From: Sycobia sp. Sy_11
Taxonomy: Eukaryota > Arthropoda > Insecta > Hymenoptera > Epichrysomallidae
Reading direction: 5' to 3'
Length of the DNA stretch: 64,000 nt
Assembly: GCA_018907035.1 (NCBI GenBank)
Contig: JACCIC010000035.1
Location: forward strand, 2,350,001 to 2,414,000
Of the stretch, positions 25,561-36,953 are shown in pieces. The translations under genes were made by a program, and so were the position numbers. The notes under the pieces are model-generated. The model did no database searches. It worked only from the letters and a program-made list of their open reading frames with translations, and was not told the DNA's origin. Each line of letters begins with the position of its first letter. Positions within the stretch are counted from its first letter, which is position 1.

Positions 25561-25757
25561 AATCATATCATATCAAATCATACTTCATACTAATTTATAA
25601 AGACAAAGCGTTTTTTTGTTTGTACACGGTAAACAAAAAAACTACTGAACCGATTGCTCTTAAATTTGACATCTATATTCTATATTATCTTCGGAAGTAC
25701 ATAGGCTATGTTTTTTCTTGAAAATAATCATTTTACTTTCAACAATAAATTAAGAGT
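25561..25757 (-). mobile_element. short 3' fragment of the composite repeat family
   Basis: The reverse complement matches the last ~165 bases of the family copies at 27,621 and 32,114: the segment with AACATAGCCTATGT-like, AATATAGAATCTATAT-like and TTTATAAATTAGTAT motifs. It is followed (to the left, as it is reversed) by a degenerate (ATATG)n tail. The body is truncated at about 25,757, leaving only the 3' end. Such 5' truncation with an intact tail is typical of LINE-type retroposition. Confidence 0.7.
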
Positions 25758-25805
25758 GCTGCATACCCCGATCGAAGCGCTATGCTGAACAACCAGAACG
25801 GAAGT

Positions 25806-26145
25806 AAATTTACTTCGACGTCTCATTCCCTCGCAATTTTGATTGTAGAAAGTTAAAAAAAAATTTGTATAAATCTTTAGACGTACTTACAAATGGCGAA
25901 ACTTTCTTAGAGTTAATAATATTTCTCTAAGTAGGTTAAAAAAAAATAAAGATATTTCGTACAAGTTTGTCTTCTGCTCCACGTATTGCTAGTGCTTTTA
26001 AAGAAAATATTTATTATAAATTTTAGATGTCATTTACATAGAGAATTCGAGTGTCGCCACTTGTAGGACAAAATAATAAATCAAATAAAATTTGTTTCAC
26101 CGTTCTACGTATTGTATAAACAAAATGAGACGTCGAAGCAAATTT
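25806..26145. repeat. 22-bp inverted repeats enclosing ~300 bp (MITE-like)
   Basis: A 22-base arm at 25,806-25,827 (containing TTCGACGTCTCATT) recurs inverted at 26,124-26,145 with one mismatch. The enclosed ~300 bp is AT-rich without a gene. It could be a small non-autonomous DNA transposon; target duplications were not resolved. Confidence 0.4.
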
Positions 26146-26678
26146 ATATTGCACAAAATCCCCTGCAACTGATAATCACTATTCTGTAGATAATAAAGAG
26201 AGAAATTTAGTCTTGGCATATTCGAAGAGATGCCGCAACAAGCATCAGTCAGTACCGTACATATATTATCGAAATAAAAAGAATCCTGATGCTTATTGTA
26301 ATATTTTAAATTCATATTTTACGTAAATAATTATAAAAAAAAATTAGGCGATACAACTAAATATGTGTAGATAAAATTTATCATATGTATTTTACTATAG
26401 TTTTTACATATAAAAGAGATTTTATTTTTCAAAAGAACATCAAGCGTTAAGTTCGCAATCATGTATATATACGCGTACTATTATACAGCGATCCATGAGT
26501 GAGTCGAGCGTCCTTGCGTGCGCCTTCTTGTCGTAAGTATCATCTATTAGCTGTAGAACGTCCGAGTGAGACAGAAAACGAAGATGATTACTACATCAGG
26601 TTTTATTACTATTAATCTCTACTCCAACAAACTCAACTTATTATATGCATTATATTTGTGCTATAAAGGCCCTTGGAT

Positions 26679-26731
<53 letters not shown>

Positions 26732-27620
26732 GAATATACACTTAGCAAGCACATTTAAACGCTTGCTTTGCTTCATTCAAGCTTTTTTGAAAATTATATT
26801 TGGGTAAGGACTTCAGAAGAGCTGCCACATTCCATTTTGCGGAAAATATATGCACGCATGCTTTTTGCGGTACTTATGATGGATGTCATAGTGGTTTTTT
26901 GCTAAAATTGAATTGGAATAGCGAAATCAATACAAAAAGAATAAAAATAGTGATTTTTCGTATTCTGGGATAATAAGAATATTTTTAAAAAATGTTTCAA
27001 AAAAGAGATGTACATCTCATAAACGTGGATATTTGGAATCTGTTCATTTTTTTTGGTAAAACCCATATTTCTGAAAAAAAATCTAACAATTTCATTTAAG
27101 GTTGCTTCGAAAATCTGTGAATTCTGGCTATATTTCTGAAAGCACTCATATTTGATTTCGCTCAAAATTGGTGTATTACCATTTTTGGTATGCTGATTAT
27201 TACTGTCGTTCTGATTTTTATACAGTTTAGATTTTTATGGCAAAATACATAAAAACTACGTAAATACATAAACATTATGTTCTTTGAAATATTTTTAAGA
27301 ATTTAACATAATGTTTTTAATTATAATTTTACATCTAATAAAGTGTGTCTTGACTCATACTTCTATTTTAGATGTTTTTGTTGTAGATCTTTTATTTTTT
27401 TGAAGAAATACATACTAACTAAAGCGTTCTTAGGGTAGAACTTATCTATTATAACGTACAAATTATCTATTTTAATGAGATTTACAGCTTTTATTTGGAA
27501 TGTTTTTTAATTTTTCGTACCTTCTCTGATCAATTTGAATAACTTTCATTATTGTGTTGATTTGCTGGAATTTGCGATTTAAATTACATTTTAACCAAAA
27601 CCTACTATGATTATATATAT
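26146..27620. other. AT-rich spacer, no gene seen
   Basis: No recognisable frame. Contains a (TA)n tract at 26,688-26,728 and a short CpG-richer patch near 26,470-26,580. Confidence 0.6.
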
Positions 27621-27894
27621 ATTAGCATCCCCCGTCTCGGCTTTGCCCGAGATATTAATTTAACCGATTTCATACACAATTCCATAATATCCAAGTAAAA
27701 AAGTACACTATATATATAAATCTATATTTCTATAAATAATTGACCGTAATTTACCTATCGTCGCTTCTGTATAAAAAGCTGTTTCAATGTAGCGTCCACT
27801 TCAAAAAGTTGATATTTTGTCGACCATTTTATACAATATATATATATATATATATATATGCATATTCAATACGGCTTTGATGGAAAAAATTATA

Positions 27895-28680
27895 CTTTCG
27901 AGTTCGAGCGGTAGAAAAATATTTCCAAGTGTCTCGAGGAAACGTTTAGGGAAAATATCATGTTCGAACTGTAGAAAATGTCTGGCTACGACTGCTATAG
28001 AGAGTTTTATTTTGAGGAGGTAGAATATAATGCCCAGGTGTCCCAGGACGATTCTTGCTGTGAGTGTGCGTGTTCGAATGATAGAATACGAATGGCTTCA
28101 TAGAAGTCGTACTGACATACCTGGACATTGTTTCCCACCCACAATACACGACACTCCCCGTAGAAGTCGCTCCAAATCATCTGGAAATCGCATTCTATCA
28201 TCCGAACAGGAAACTTCCCATAGAAGTTGTCCCGACATACCTGAACATCGTTTTCTATCAACTAAACACGATACTCCCCGTAGAAATCATCCCGTCATAC
28301 CTGGACATCGTCTTCTACCGACCGAAAACGAAATTCCCTGTAGAATTCGTTCCATAACATCTGAAAATCGCAATCTATCATCCGAATGCGAAACTCCCCG
28401 TAGAAGTTGTCGATCAACTAAACACGATAGTCCCAGTAGAAGTCGTCTCGAGAAAGCTAGACATCGCTTCCTAACGACTAAACACAATACTCCCCATAGA
28501 AGTCGTTTGGAAAGACCTAGATACCGTATTTTACCGTCCCATCAGGAATCTTCCCATAGAAATCGTCCAGAGACACCTGGACATTGCATTCAATCATCCG
28601 AATACACAACTGCCTATAGAAATCGTCTTGAGGCAACGGGGTATCGTAATCAACCGCCCGTACACGCCAATACAATATTT
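27895..28680. repeat. inverted array of ~60-bp units, copy A
   Basis: About three units read forward (with GAATGCAATGTC-type and GGACGAC motifs, to about 28,075). After a turnaround, roughly ten units read as the reverse complement, each recognisable by CCCCGTAGAAGTCGT at its start and GGACATCG then TTCTATC further on. Unit length is 60 bases, so a reading frame is kept through the inverted part, giving a 20-residue peptide repeat (TPRR-R---P-HR-L-). One unit is 24 bases shorter. Confidence 0.8.
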
Positions 28681-28686
28681 TTCAAT

Positions 28687-28736
<50 letters not shown>

Positions 28737-28794
28737 TATATTTCCGTTTTTTCAATTAAATACGGTGAATTTTTTTCATAGTGATGCCAACTGA
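28030..28794 (+). CDS. 254-codon open frame across the 60-bp array (doubtful)
   Basis: An open frame runs through the whole inverted array of copy A and encodes about nine 20-residue repeats rich in Arg, Ser, Pro and His. The frame is shorter in the rearranged copy (40,206-40,688) and interrupted in copy B. The opposite strand is also largely open with its own repeat (DVQV-RD-FYGE). Openness on both strands follows from a unit length that is a multiple of three, so it need not mean translation. No known domain. Confidence 0.15.
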
Positions 28795-28881
28795 AATTTA
28801 AGCAAAATTTTAGTATCCGAATAGCATATTTTTTAAGCAGACGATGGATAATATTGCTCTTTTATGCAGAAGCAACGATAT

Positions 28882-28927
<46 letters not shown>

Positions 28928-29116
28928 TAGTTTCGAGGTTGTTGGCAAAGAATCCTATTTTGCCATCATTTCTTTTGTTCAAACAAAAAAAATATAGTTT
29001 CTTACTACAATTCTGAAGTTAATATAATTTATAAAAACAAAACTATATTTTGTCGTCACAAACTATATTCAGTATGATTTGGCATAAAGAACTATTTTAT
29101 AAGAGAAGGAGAAAAA

Positions 29117-29187
<71 letters not shown>

Positions 29188-29622
29188 AGAGAGAGATTTT
29201 CCTACGTAAAAGAAAATAAAATTTACAAAAATCAAAACATCCATAAAGTGAGAGAGTAGTGTTAGATTAACCTGAAGAATAAAAAAGGTTATACCAACTA
29301 ACGCCACACCTTCTTTAGGATACGAATCCAAAAGTTGGATATGAACATTCGTCTGAGCTGGCCTGGTATTAATACTTTAAGCAGATTATTTTGAGTTGAT
29401 GTTCGTGATTTAAGACTCCACGTAGTGGCCGCTGGTGAAACTAATTGTTAAAACCATTAACTTAATTTATTGATGAAAGCAAAATGATTTTCAAGAAAAA
29501 ACATAGTCTATGTCCTTCCCAAGATAATATAGAATCTATATGTCAAATTTCAGAATAATTGGTTCAGTAGTTTTTTTCGGTTATCGTGTACAAACAAAAA
29601 CACGCTTTGTTTTTATAAATTA

Positions 29623-29672
<50 letters not shown>

Positions 29673-29700
29673 ATGATATGATATGAAGTATGATGTGATA

Positions 29701-30730
29701 TATTTAACTATAACAATTTAATTAATATGATTGTAAGAAAATCTACTTTCGGTTTCAAAAATTAACTTCACCTAGTTATACAGTTTGCCAAATCCATCTG
29801 AATTGAAAAATCTTGAAATCCATTTTTGAATTAAATTTATTGGAGTCACCAGTTTAATACAATTGAAAACAACATTTAAAAATGAAATGTCATTTTTTGA
29901 CACGTAGCACTTTTTTTAAATAAAATTTTCAATTGCACCCTGAACTGCCAAATCCCATCGGATAATTTTAAAAAATCAAAGAAATAAGTTTGTTTTAGAT
30001 TCGAAAAAAAAGAACTACAACATTGATCAAATTAATGTAGTAGAAAATTTAATTTATATAAAGAAAAGTATAAATTCATATAGAAGTAGTAGAATCGCTG
30101 ATGGAATTAATGGCCAAAATAAATATATCAATTTTTATAATTATAAATTAACATTAATATTTGAATTTGAAATATCGAAATTTTGTCATAATTTAAATAG
30201 GTTAAATAAATAATAGTTTTATGGAGGTTGTACTTGTTGACGTATCAAAAAGGGGCCCCAATAGAAATTAACTTCAATTTGTTTGCTTAAATAATTAATA
30301 ATTCACAAATGTATATTAGTAAAAAAACAAAACACAATTTATATTGGATACCATTTCTAACAATTTATATTGAAATTTACATTTTTGGTTATATGAAATG
30401 GTATATATAGATATATGTTAATTTAAATAAGTTTAATTATTTTTTAAAATTAATTTTTTTAAATAAAAATCGATAAGACCACAACTCTACATACAACTGA
30501 AAACCCCTTATAATATTAAAATAATTTGATTTATGTTTAACAATTCAATAAGCAAGGGAAAAATCTGAAAATTGTAGACTTTAAATCCTTTTCAAAAATT
30601 TCTTGGTTATTTTCATGCTTTTATTTGAACATTCTGTATAATTCATGTTTTAAAATAATTATACAATTTTTTAATTGCTTAGAAAAAAAATACAATATAC
30701 AAAAAAATATCAAATTATTCTTATAATTCG
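29701..30730. other. AT-rich spacer, no gene seen
   Basis: AT-rich sequence between two family members, without recognisable coding or repeat structure beyond short A/T runs. Confidence 0.6.
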
Positions 30731-31318
30731 TTTTCACAAATTATTTTTAGTATGATTTGGCATACAACCATCTTATAAAAGAAGACAGAGAGACAAAGAG
30801 AGAGAGAGAGAGAGAAAGCATTTTTCACGTGAGAAAAATTCAAAAATATACAAAAATCAAAAGATATCCATAAGGTGTGAGAGTAGTGTCAGATTAACCT
30901 GAAGAACAAAAAAGGTAATATCGACTGACATCACACCTTCTTTAGGATACGAATCCCAAAGTTGGATATGAACATTTACTTGAACTGGCCTGGTATTAAT
31001 ACTTTAAGCCGATTACATTGAGTTGATGCTCGTGATTCAAGGAGCCACCCAGTGGCCGCTGGTAAAACTGACCACTAAAACTGTTAACTTAATTTATTGT
31101 TAAAAGTAAAATGATTTTCAAGAAAAAACATAGCCTATGTCCGTCCCAAGATAATATAGAATCTGTATGTCAAATTTAACAGCAATCGGTTGAGTAGTTT
31201 TTTTGTTTACCGTGTACAAACAAAAAAACGCTTTATCTTTATAAATTAGTATGATATGATATGACATGAATTATGATATGATATGATATGATATGATATG
31301 ATATGATATGATATGATA

Positions 31319-31350
<32 letters not shown>
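30731..31350 (+). mobile_element. 5'-truncated copy of the composite repeat family
   Basis: Starts abruptly within the 3' module (TTAGTATGATTTGGCATA), keeps a short internal (GA)n and runs to the conserved end at about 31,249. It is followed by the best (ATATG)n tail in the window (about 31,250-31,322) and a (TA)n run. The 5' array half is absent. The truncation point and intact tail are what target-primed reverse transcription would produce. Confidence 0.75.
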
Positions 31351-31353
<3 letters not shown>

Positions 31354-32113
31354 GAATTGATTCTGAATTCTCCCGAACATCTCAGTGAGGTTTTTGCACA
31401 TGTTTTTGTATGTGGCTAGTTTCGTGCAAGAGATCTCAGAGCTGCGTGGACCGAGACGTGGACCCGTTTTAAGGACCCGCTAATTATCTTTTCCCCCAAG
31501 CAGATCAAATATTTTTTACGAAAACTTTGTATTTGTCATACCTTGTGGATACGCACAAACACTCTTTGCTATATTTGTAGAGAAATGGATTTGCTATTAT
31601 ATAAATTGAATATACTTCTAATTAGTCAATACCAAATTTGAATGTTAACGTTCATTTAGTTTTTATTAAGAAATGCTACCTGCACAAAAAAATATATAGA
31701 ATAAAAACTATTTATTTTTATAAAATTTACAGATTTTATTAAAAATATTTTTTGATATGTATATTTTCCGAAACGAATTTACAAAACCAGTATTTTTAAG
31801 GATTTTTTCTGATTCTATGAAAATTCAAAATATGCACATAGCCACTATGATATTCGTAATCAGCAACCCAAAATACCCTGAATTTTGAGCAAAAGCAGGT
31901 AAGTGAAATAACTACAAGTACAGCGACAGGCTCGGTGATAGGTGCAACCTATAAGTTACTCAGTAGAAATGTTCAGAGGTTCAAACTCCTCCTCGTCGTT
32001 TTGAAAATATTTAACAATATCATTCAAATCTCAGCAAAGCTATACTATATATATATATATATATATATGCAAAGCTTCTATACAAGGGTGACAAACGATA
32101 GATTTATATATAT
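31351..32113. other. spacer, no gene seen
   Basis: Mixed then AT-rich DNA with no recognisable gene. A segment near 31,380-31,500 is less AT-rich but has no conserved frame. Confidence 0.55.
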
Positions 32114-32800
32114 ACTAGCATTCCCCGTCTCGGCTTCGCCCGCGATAATAATTTAACCAATTTCTTAAATATTTCAATAATATCTAAGTAAAAAGTACTC
32201 TATATATAAAAATCTATATTACTATAAATAATTGCCCGTAATTTACCTATCGTCACTTCTGTATGTACAGTATGTATATACAGAATGTACAACCGTATTT
32301 AATACACATACATATGCATATTACATACGGCTTCTATGGGGAAAATTATTCTTTTGTAGTGTAGTATAATATTCAGACTATAGGACATGCCTCGGGACAA
32401 CTGCTACAGAGACTTTTGTGTTGGGGAGGTAGAATACGATGTCCAGATATACCGAAACGACGACCTTACTGGGAGTTTGGGTGTTCGAAGGATAGAATAT
32501 GAATCACTTCATAGAAGTCTTTTAAACACTCACCGTAGAAGTCGTTCCAAAATATCTGGACATCGTATTCTAACGTCTTAACATGAATCTCCCCATAAAA
32601 ATCATCCCGTCATACCTGGACATCGTCGACTACCGTCCGAACACGAAATTCTCTGTAGGAATCGTCCAGAGACACCTGGATATCAAATTCTATCATCCGA
32701 ACAAAAAACTCCCAATAGACATCGTCCTAAACCAACGGGATGTCGTATTCAACCGCCTGTACACGCAAATATAATATTTTTCAGTAGAAACTGTATTTAA

Positions 32801-32844
<44 letters not shown>

Positions 32845-32996
32845 CGTTTCGAGGTGTTGCTAAAGAACCCTATTTTGCCATCATTTGTTTTATGCAAACT
32901 AAAAAAACATAGTCTATTCTCAATTCTGAAACTTGATATAATGTATAATAACAAAAAATAATTTGTCGTCACAAAATCATTTTATAAGAAAAGACG

Positions 32997-33028
<32 letters not shown>

Positions 33029-33486
33029 TTTCCCACGTAAGGGAAAATAAAATTTACAGAAATCAAAAGATATCCATAAGGTGTGAATGTAGTGTCAGAT
33101 TAACCTGAAGAAAAAAAGGTAATACCGACCAATGTCAAACCTTCTTTAGGATATGAATCCCAAAGTTGGATAGGATTATTAGTTTTTTTAGGCATGGAGA
33201 GGGGGAATCTTCATAAACACCTCGCGGGAACCAGGTAGTCTTCGATTCAGTGGTCGCGGGGGCCAAGCCGCTGCATACCGCCTAAACCTATCTCCCCATG
33301 TAGGCGTGCCAAATCCAGCGATTTATAACCCCTAGTGTAGCTGTATAGTGTCTTGCGCGTGTTAGGGTGTAAGTCCGGGGTAGATGTGGTGACTTGTGTT
33401 CATGTGTGAGTATGTTGCGTGGTGAGGAGGGCGGGGTTGGATCGCCTTTGAGGCGCGTGCAGGACGAAGCTGAGGAGAAGGCAGGG

Positions 33487-33970
33487 TTAGCGTTGGGATA
33501 CGGCTAGGTAGCATGGCCTACAGACCCTGTCATAAGGTTTGGGTGAGTAGAGGGTGAGAGAGGAGATACTCGGGTAAGAGTGGTTGGATACCGTTGAGCG
33601 GAGGTTTTCGGCGAGTTTGGAAACGGTGGAGGTGAGAATGGGTAAGTTGGGTTCCTGTTGAAGCCGGGATTTTTTGAGGAACCGAGGGATTTGGAGAGCC
33701 GCTCGGAGTAGCCTCATGAGCGTGCTCTGTAAGGATTTGAGGCGGCCAGGGTGGACGGATACCCAAACTGAGACGGCGAAGGTTGCTATGGAGCACATGA
33801 TTGCCTTGAAAGCTCGTAGCTTTGTGGGTGGGAGATCTTATTGTAGAAGAATGGTTTGAGAACGACAAAGGCTTCAAGAAAGTTTGTGGTCGACGAATAC
33901 GCCGAGGTATTTGGCAGAACGGCTCCAGGGGAGGCGGGTTGATTCGAGGATCAGATTGGGGGGAGTGCAC
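33487..33970 (-). pseudogene. LINE ORF2 C-terminal region (broken)
   Basis: Two overlapping frames together cover the region downstream of the reverse transcriptase in jockey-like ORF2 proteins, where a long helical segment ends in a stretch with Leu-Arg repeats and a PxP-rich tail. One visible frame runs 33,487-33,798 and another 33,530-33,970; the switch between them marks a frameshift. No function remains. Confidence 0.6.
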
Positions 33971-34129
33971 TTGTAGAATTAAATGACTGAGGATTTAGCT
34001 TCATTGATCTCGAGCCTCCATTGACGATACCAGGAGAGGAGTTTAGGGAGGAATTATTAGAATTTTAATTAAAAATTTAAAAGGAGCGTAAGGAGCTGTT
34101 AATTTTGGAGGATAAGTCACGAATTTCTC

Positions 34130-34720
34130 TGTTGGCGTCAAGGAGAGCCAAATCGTCGGCGTAGAGAGCGGTAATTATAGAATCGCATGTGGGAATGTGG
34201 ATACAGTAGAAGTTTAAGAGAAGAGGGAAACAGTTTTGATCCCTGCGGTACGCCTGCCTTTAGAATCTGGGAGAGGGGAAACTGCTTTTAAAGCGTACCT
34301 TGAAGACCCGGTCCATGAGGAAGGATTTTATTAGGCCTAATAGGCAGTGGGAGAATTGGAGTTGGGTGAGTTTAAAAAAGAGCTCTTCGTGCCAGATTCT
34401 GTCGAAGGCTTGCTGCATGTCCAGTAGGAACATGACAACGTGCTTCCTTCTGTTGAGGCTGTCATAGAATTCGGTGACCCACAAGAGCTGGTGGCAGGAT
34501 CCGTTCGCTTTCCTGAAACCGTGTTGAAAGTTCGAGATGATACCCTTGCTTTCCATGAATTCCAGGAGGCGGCGGAGGAGGTCACTTTTTGCGATTTTGC
34601 TGAGGGAGCAAAGTAGGCTGATGGGTCTCTAGCTAGAGGGAATGGTCAGTAGCTTGTTAGCCTTGGGGATGCAGATGATGGTTGCCATTTTCCAGGCGGT
34701 GGGAAAGTGTTGATGGCGCA
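34130..34720 (-). pseudogene. LINE reverse transcriptase (broken)
   Basis: The frame 34,260-34,556 contains FQHGFRKANGSCHQL and LLDMQQAFDRIWHEELFFKL, the conserved motifs of jockey/I-group reverse transcriptases. A frameshift downstream leads to VPQGS and then the catalytic YADD (34,152-34,163, reading YADDLALL). Upstream, on the right, the PISLL-type motif region sits near 34,620-34,640 behind a stop. Catalytic residues are still readable, but the frame is interrupted several times. Confidence 0.8.
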
Positions 34721-35019
34721 TCATATCATTAATGATGCTGGTGAACGATGATAAATTTGTTGGCAAGGATTTTTAGGATGTCATTCCCTATCCCATCGTG
34801 GCCTGGGGATTTTCTGATCTTGGAGGCCAGATTAGTGCCCTTTATTTTCGAGAAGAAAGCGGGTGGAAACTCTGTGTCCTTTGGTGAGAGTTAGGACATT
34901 TTCTATTTATTCGAGTTAGGACATTTAGTTGTGTTGGGTGGGGATATGAGTAGGTTTAGTGGCGAAGGGCTACGAGTAGGAGAGAAACGCCGCTTCAATT
35001 GCTTGAATTGCATCCCCAA

Positions 35020-35260
35020 GCTGTGTGTTTGGAATTAAGGTCGTCAGCGATGATGGCGTGTGCCACTGTCACCAAAGAAGGGAGAGAGGTCGGAGGGGCC
35101 CAGGGTCTCCTTAGGAGGGGAGTAGACAGAGAAGATTTTGAGCGTGCCGCGCGGACCAAACAATTCGATGCCTGAAGCTTCGACGGGGAGGGCCGGAGGT
35201 TTGATGGCCTTGTATCGGATGGAGTTTTTGATTAGAATGGCTACGCCCCCTCCCATACCG
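35020..35260 (-). pseudogene. LINE apurinic endonuclease (fragment)
   Basis: A frame beginning GGGVAILIKNS and containing SGIELFGPRGTLKIFSVYSPP matches the middle of the AP-endonuclease domain of jockey-like elements. A frameshifted NSKHTAWG segment follows, corresponding to the catalytic D-x-N-A-K-H region. The first part of the domain is not open. Confidence 0.7.
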
Positions 35261-35769
35261 CTGAGACGGTCACGCCTGTGCGCGGTATAGTTGGGGATGA
35301 ATAATTTTTGGTGAGCATGGAAATGTGTTTTGGGAAGGCAGAGGATGTCGATGTCAAGGCTTTGGAGAGTCTGTGACAGTTCGACAGTTTTGTGGATAGA
35401 TGAAATGCCGTTGATGTTCCAGGTTAGGAGGCGAATATTATTAGTTCGAGTTGTGTTGTCTATGTTGCAGGGGATTTAGTGCATCGGATTGGAGTGAGGT
35501 GAGTTGGCAGAGTTGGAAGATGATGGAGTTTAGAGACTCGATTATCGCAATTCGGATTGTGTGCAGTCCGGTTGTGGGTGGGGGAGTCAGAGGAGTCAGA
35601 GGAGGAAGTGTGCTTCGTTTGACGATTAAAGCATATGATTTACTAACTTGCAGTGCTTCGGTGGTCCTTTGTTGCCTGATATCGGCTGGGGCTTCGTTCG
35701 CGGCTAAACGTGGTGGTGTTGGCGCTTCTTGGGGCTTCTACGCTTCGGGAAGTCCTGGCAGATGCGGTG

Positions 35770-36953
35770 GCATCACCAACCTCCAAGCGGACAGGCGCTG
35801 GCGTAACGTGGTTGCGTTGCGCGTCCGTTTTTGCTGGTGTGTTGCGGGGTCCTTGCTGAGAGCTTTGAGGCAGTCACGGTAGGCTGCTTTGTGCTCACCG
35901 TTGCAGATGGCGCAGGTAGGGCTCGCAGCCTGCTTGTCCTTCTGAGGGCAAGTGGCTGTGGCATGTTTACAGCCGTAGAAGCCACAAGCCCAAGCCCCAT
36001 GTCAGTAGTTTGCAGTGTGCCCGAATTGTTGACATCTGCTGGATTGGGGCACTGTGGTGTTTTTACGCTTTGGCTCATCGCTTACGCTGAGCCCGCCTAA
36101 GAATTTGATCTTGAATCTTTCTCTGGCCGAAGGGGAGTTTCTGTCCAGATGTACGCTAATGAGCGGCCACCCTTTCCCTTTGGAGCCCATGTGGTGTACC
36201 CGGCAGACGGCCGAGTTATTGGAGCTTTTGGAGCACGTCATCTTGGGTAAGGGCCTCGTTCACGTCCCTTATTATAATGACCATCTCTCGGTCTTCGTGG
36301 AGCTGGAATGTGCACTACTCTAGATTGTGGTTAGTGAACCACTTGGTTAGGGTCCTGAAGCCCTGGACCGTTGCTGCATAGATCCGAATAGCTTCGGTGG
36401 TACTAACCACCCGCCGCAAGGAGATGTTTTGGGCGGAGATGGCATTCTTGATCTGAGGCCACATGAGCTTACTGCGAATGATAATGGGGAGAGAGCTACA
36501 AATGGTTTTGTCCACTGGCTCTGGAAGAGGGAATTCCATCTCCCCATGTTCAGAGAGGAAGTTTCGACAGGAGGAGTCCAAGAACAGTGAGATGGAACGA
36601 GTTGAAGACTCATTTCCTCTAAGCCGTTTGCTGCGGCTGGTGACCAGGGTGAAGCCTTCTTCTAGTGATCCCTCCTTGGCACTTATGACTGCTGAAGGTG
36701 GCCGACTGGGACCGCTGTCGGGCTCATAGCGTTTGAGAAGGTGAAGCACCCATTGCTTCAGCTGTGTTGGGCCGATGGCATCGATAGAATCCGAGCGGAA
36801 AGTGGGTAGATGGGAGGAAGAAAGGTGGCTGGATGGAAGGTGACTCAGTCGGGTTTGGTAAGTTAGGTAGTATACATGTATACTACTGAGATGGTAGTGG
36901 GCCGATCTGACACACGCTGCGTGGGCAGTGCGACGGCCACTATGAGTGAACAC
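35770..36953 (-). pseudogene. LINE ORF1 (Gag-like, zinc knuckles), broken
   Basis: The frame 36,315-36,953 carries a Ser/Pro-rich N-terminal region and then the helical segment usually found before a pre-C2HC region. It continues in other frames with CQQFGHTANYC, a CCHC zinc knuckle (about 36,000-36,030), and a further Cys/His cluster to about 35,880. It would bind the element's RNA. At least two frameshifts. Confidence 0.7.

Larger units (their letters stand above)
27621..29700 (+). mobile_element. composite repeat family, copy A (near complete)
   Basis: In order: a GC-rich 5' tip containing CCCGTCTCGGCTTTGCCCGAG (27,629 on); AT-rich sequence with a (TA)n; an array of about 60-bp units in forward then inverted orientation (about 27,895-28,680); two (TA)n tracts (28,697-28,734 and 28,884-28,924); a 3' module with an internal (GA)n (29,118-29,195); then a conserved 3' end TTTATAAATTAGTAT (to 29,623) followed by TA and (ATATG)n tail sequence. 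The same order is found at 32,114-37,361, and rearranged at 38,965-41,031. No reverse transcriptase or transposase is encoded, so it is presumably non-autonomous. I do not recognise a named family. 5'-truncated copies and simple-sequence tails suggest mobilisation by a LINE. Confidence 0.75.

Noticed and set aside
26495..26532. ATG followed by 12 codons and a GTAAGT donor, possible first exon
   Set aside because: No homology, no following exon and no promoter evidence; such ATG-donor pairs occur by chance.
28085..28680. 60-bp array considered as a CRISPR array
   Set aside because: Units are contiguous without unique spacers and lie in a dispersed eukaryotic repeat.
31970..32060. GGTTCAAACTCC motif as a possible tRNA T-loop
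   Set aside because: No matching acceptor stem, D arm or anticodon arm could be drawn.
33674..36323. Plus-strand open frames over the LINE
   Set aside because: They are antisense shadows of the minus-strand ORF1 and ORF2.
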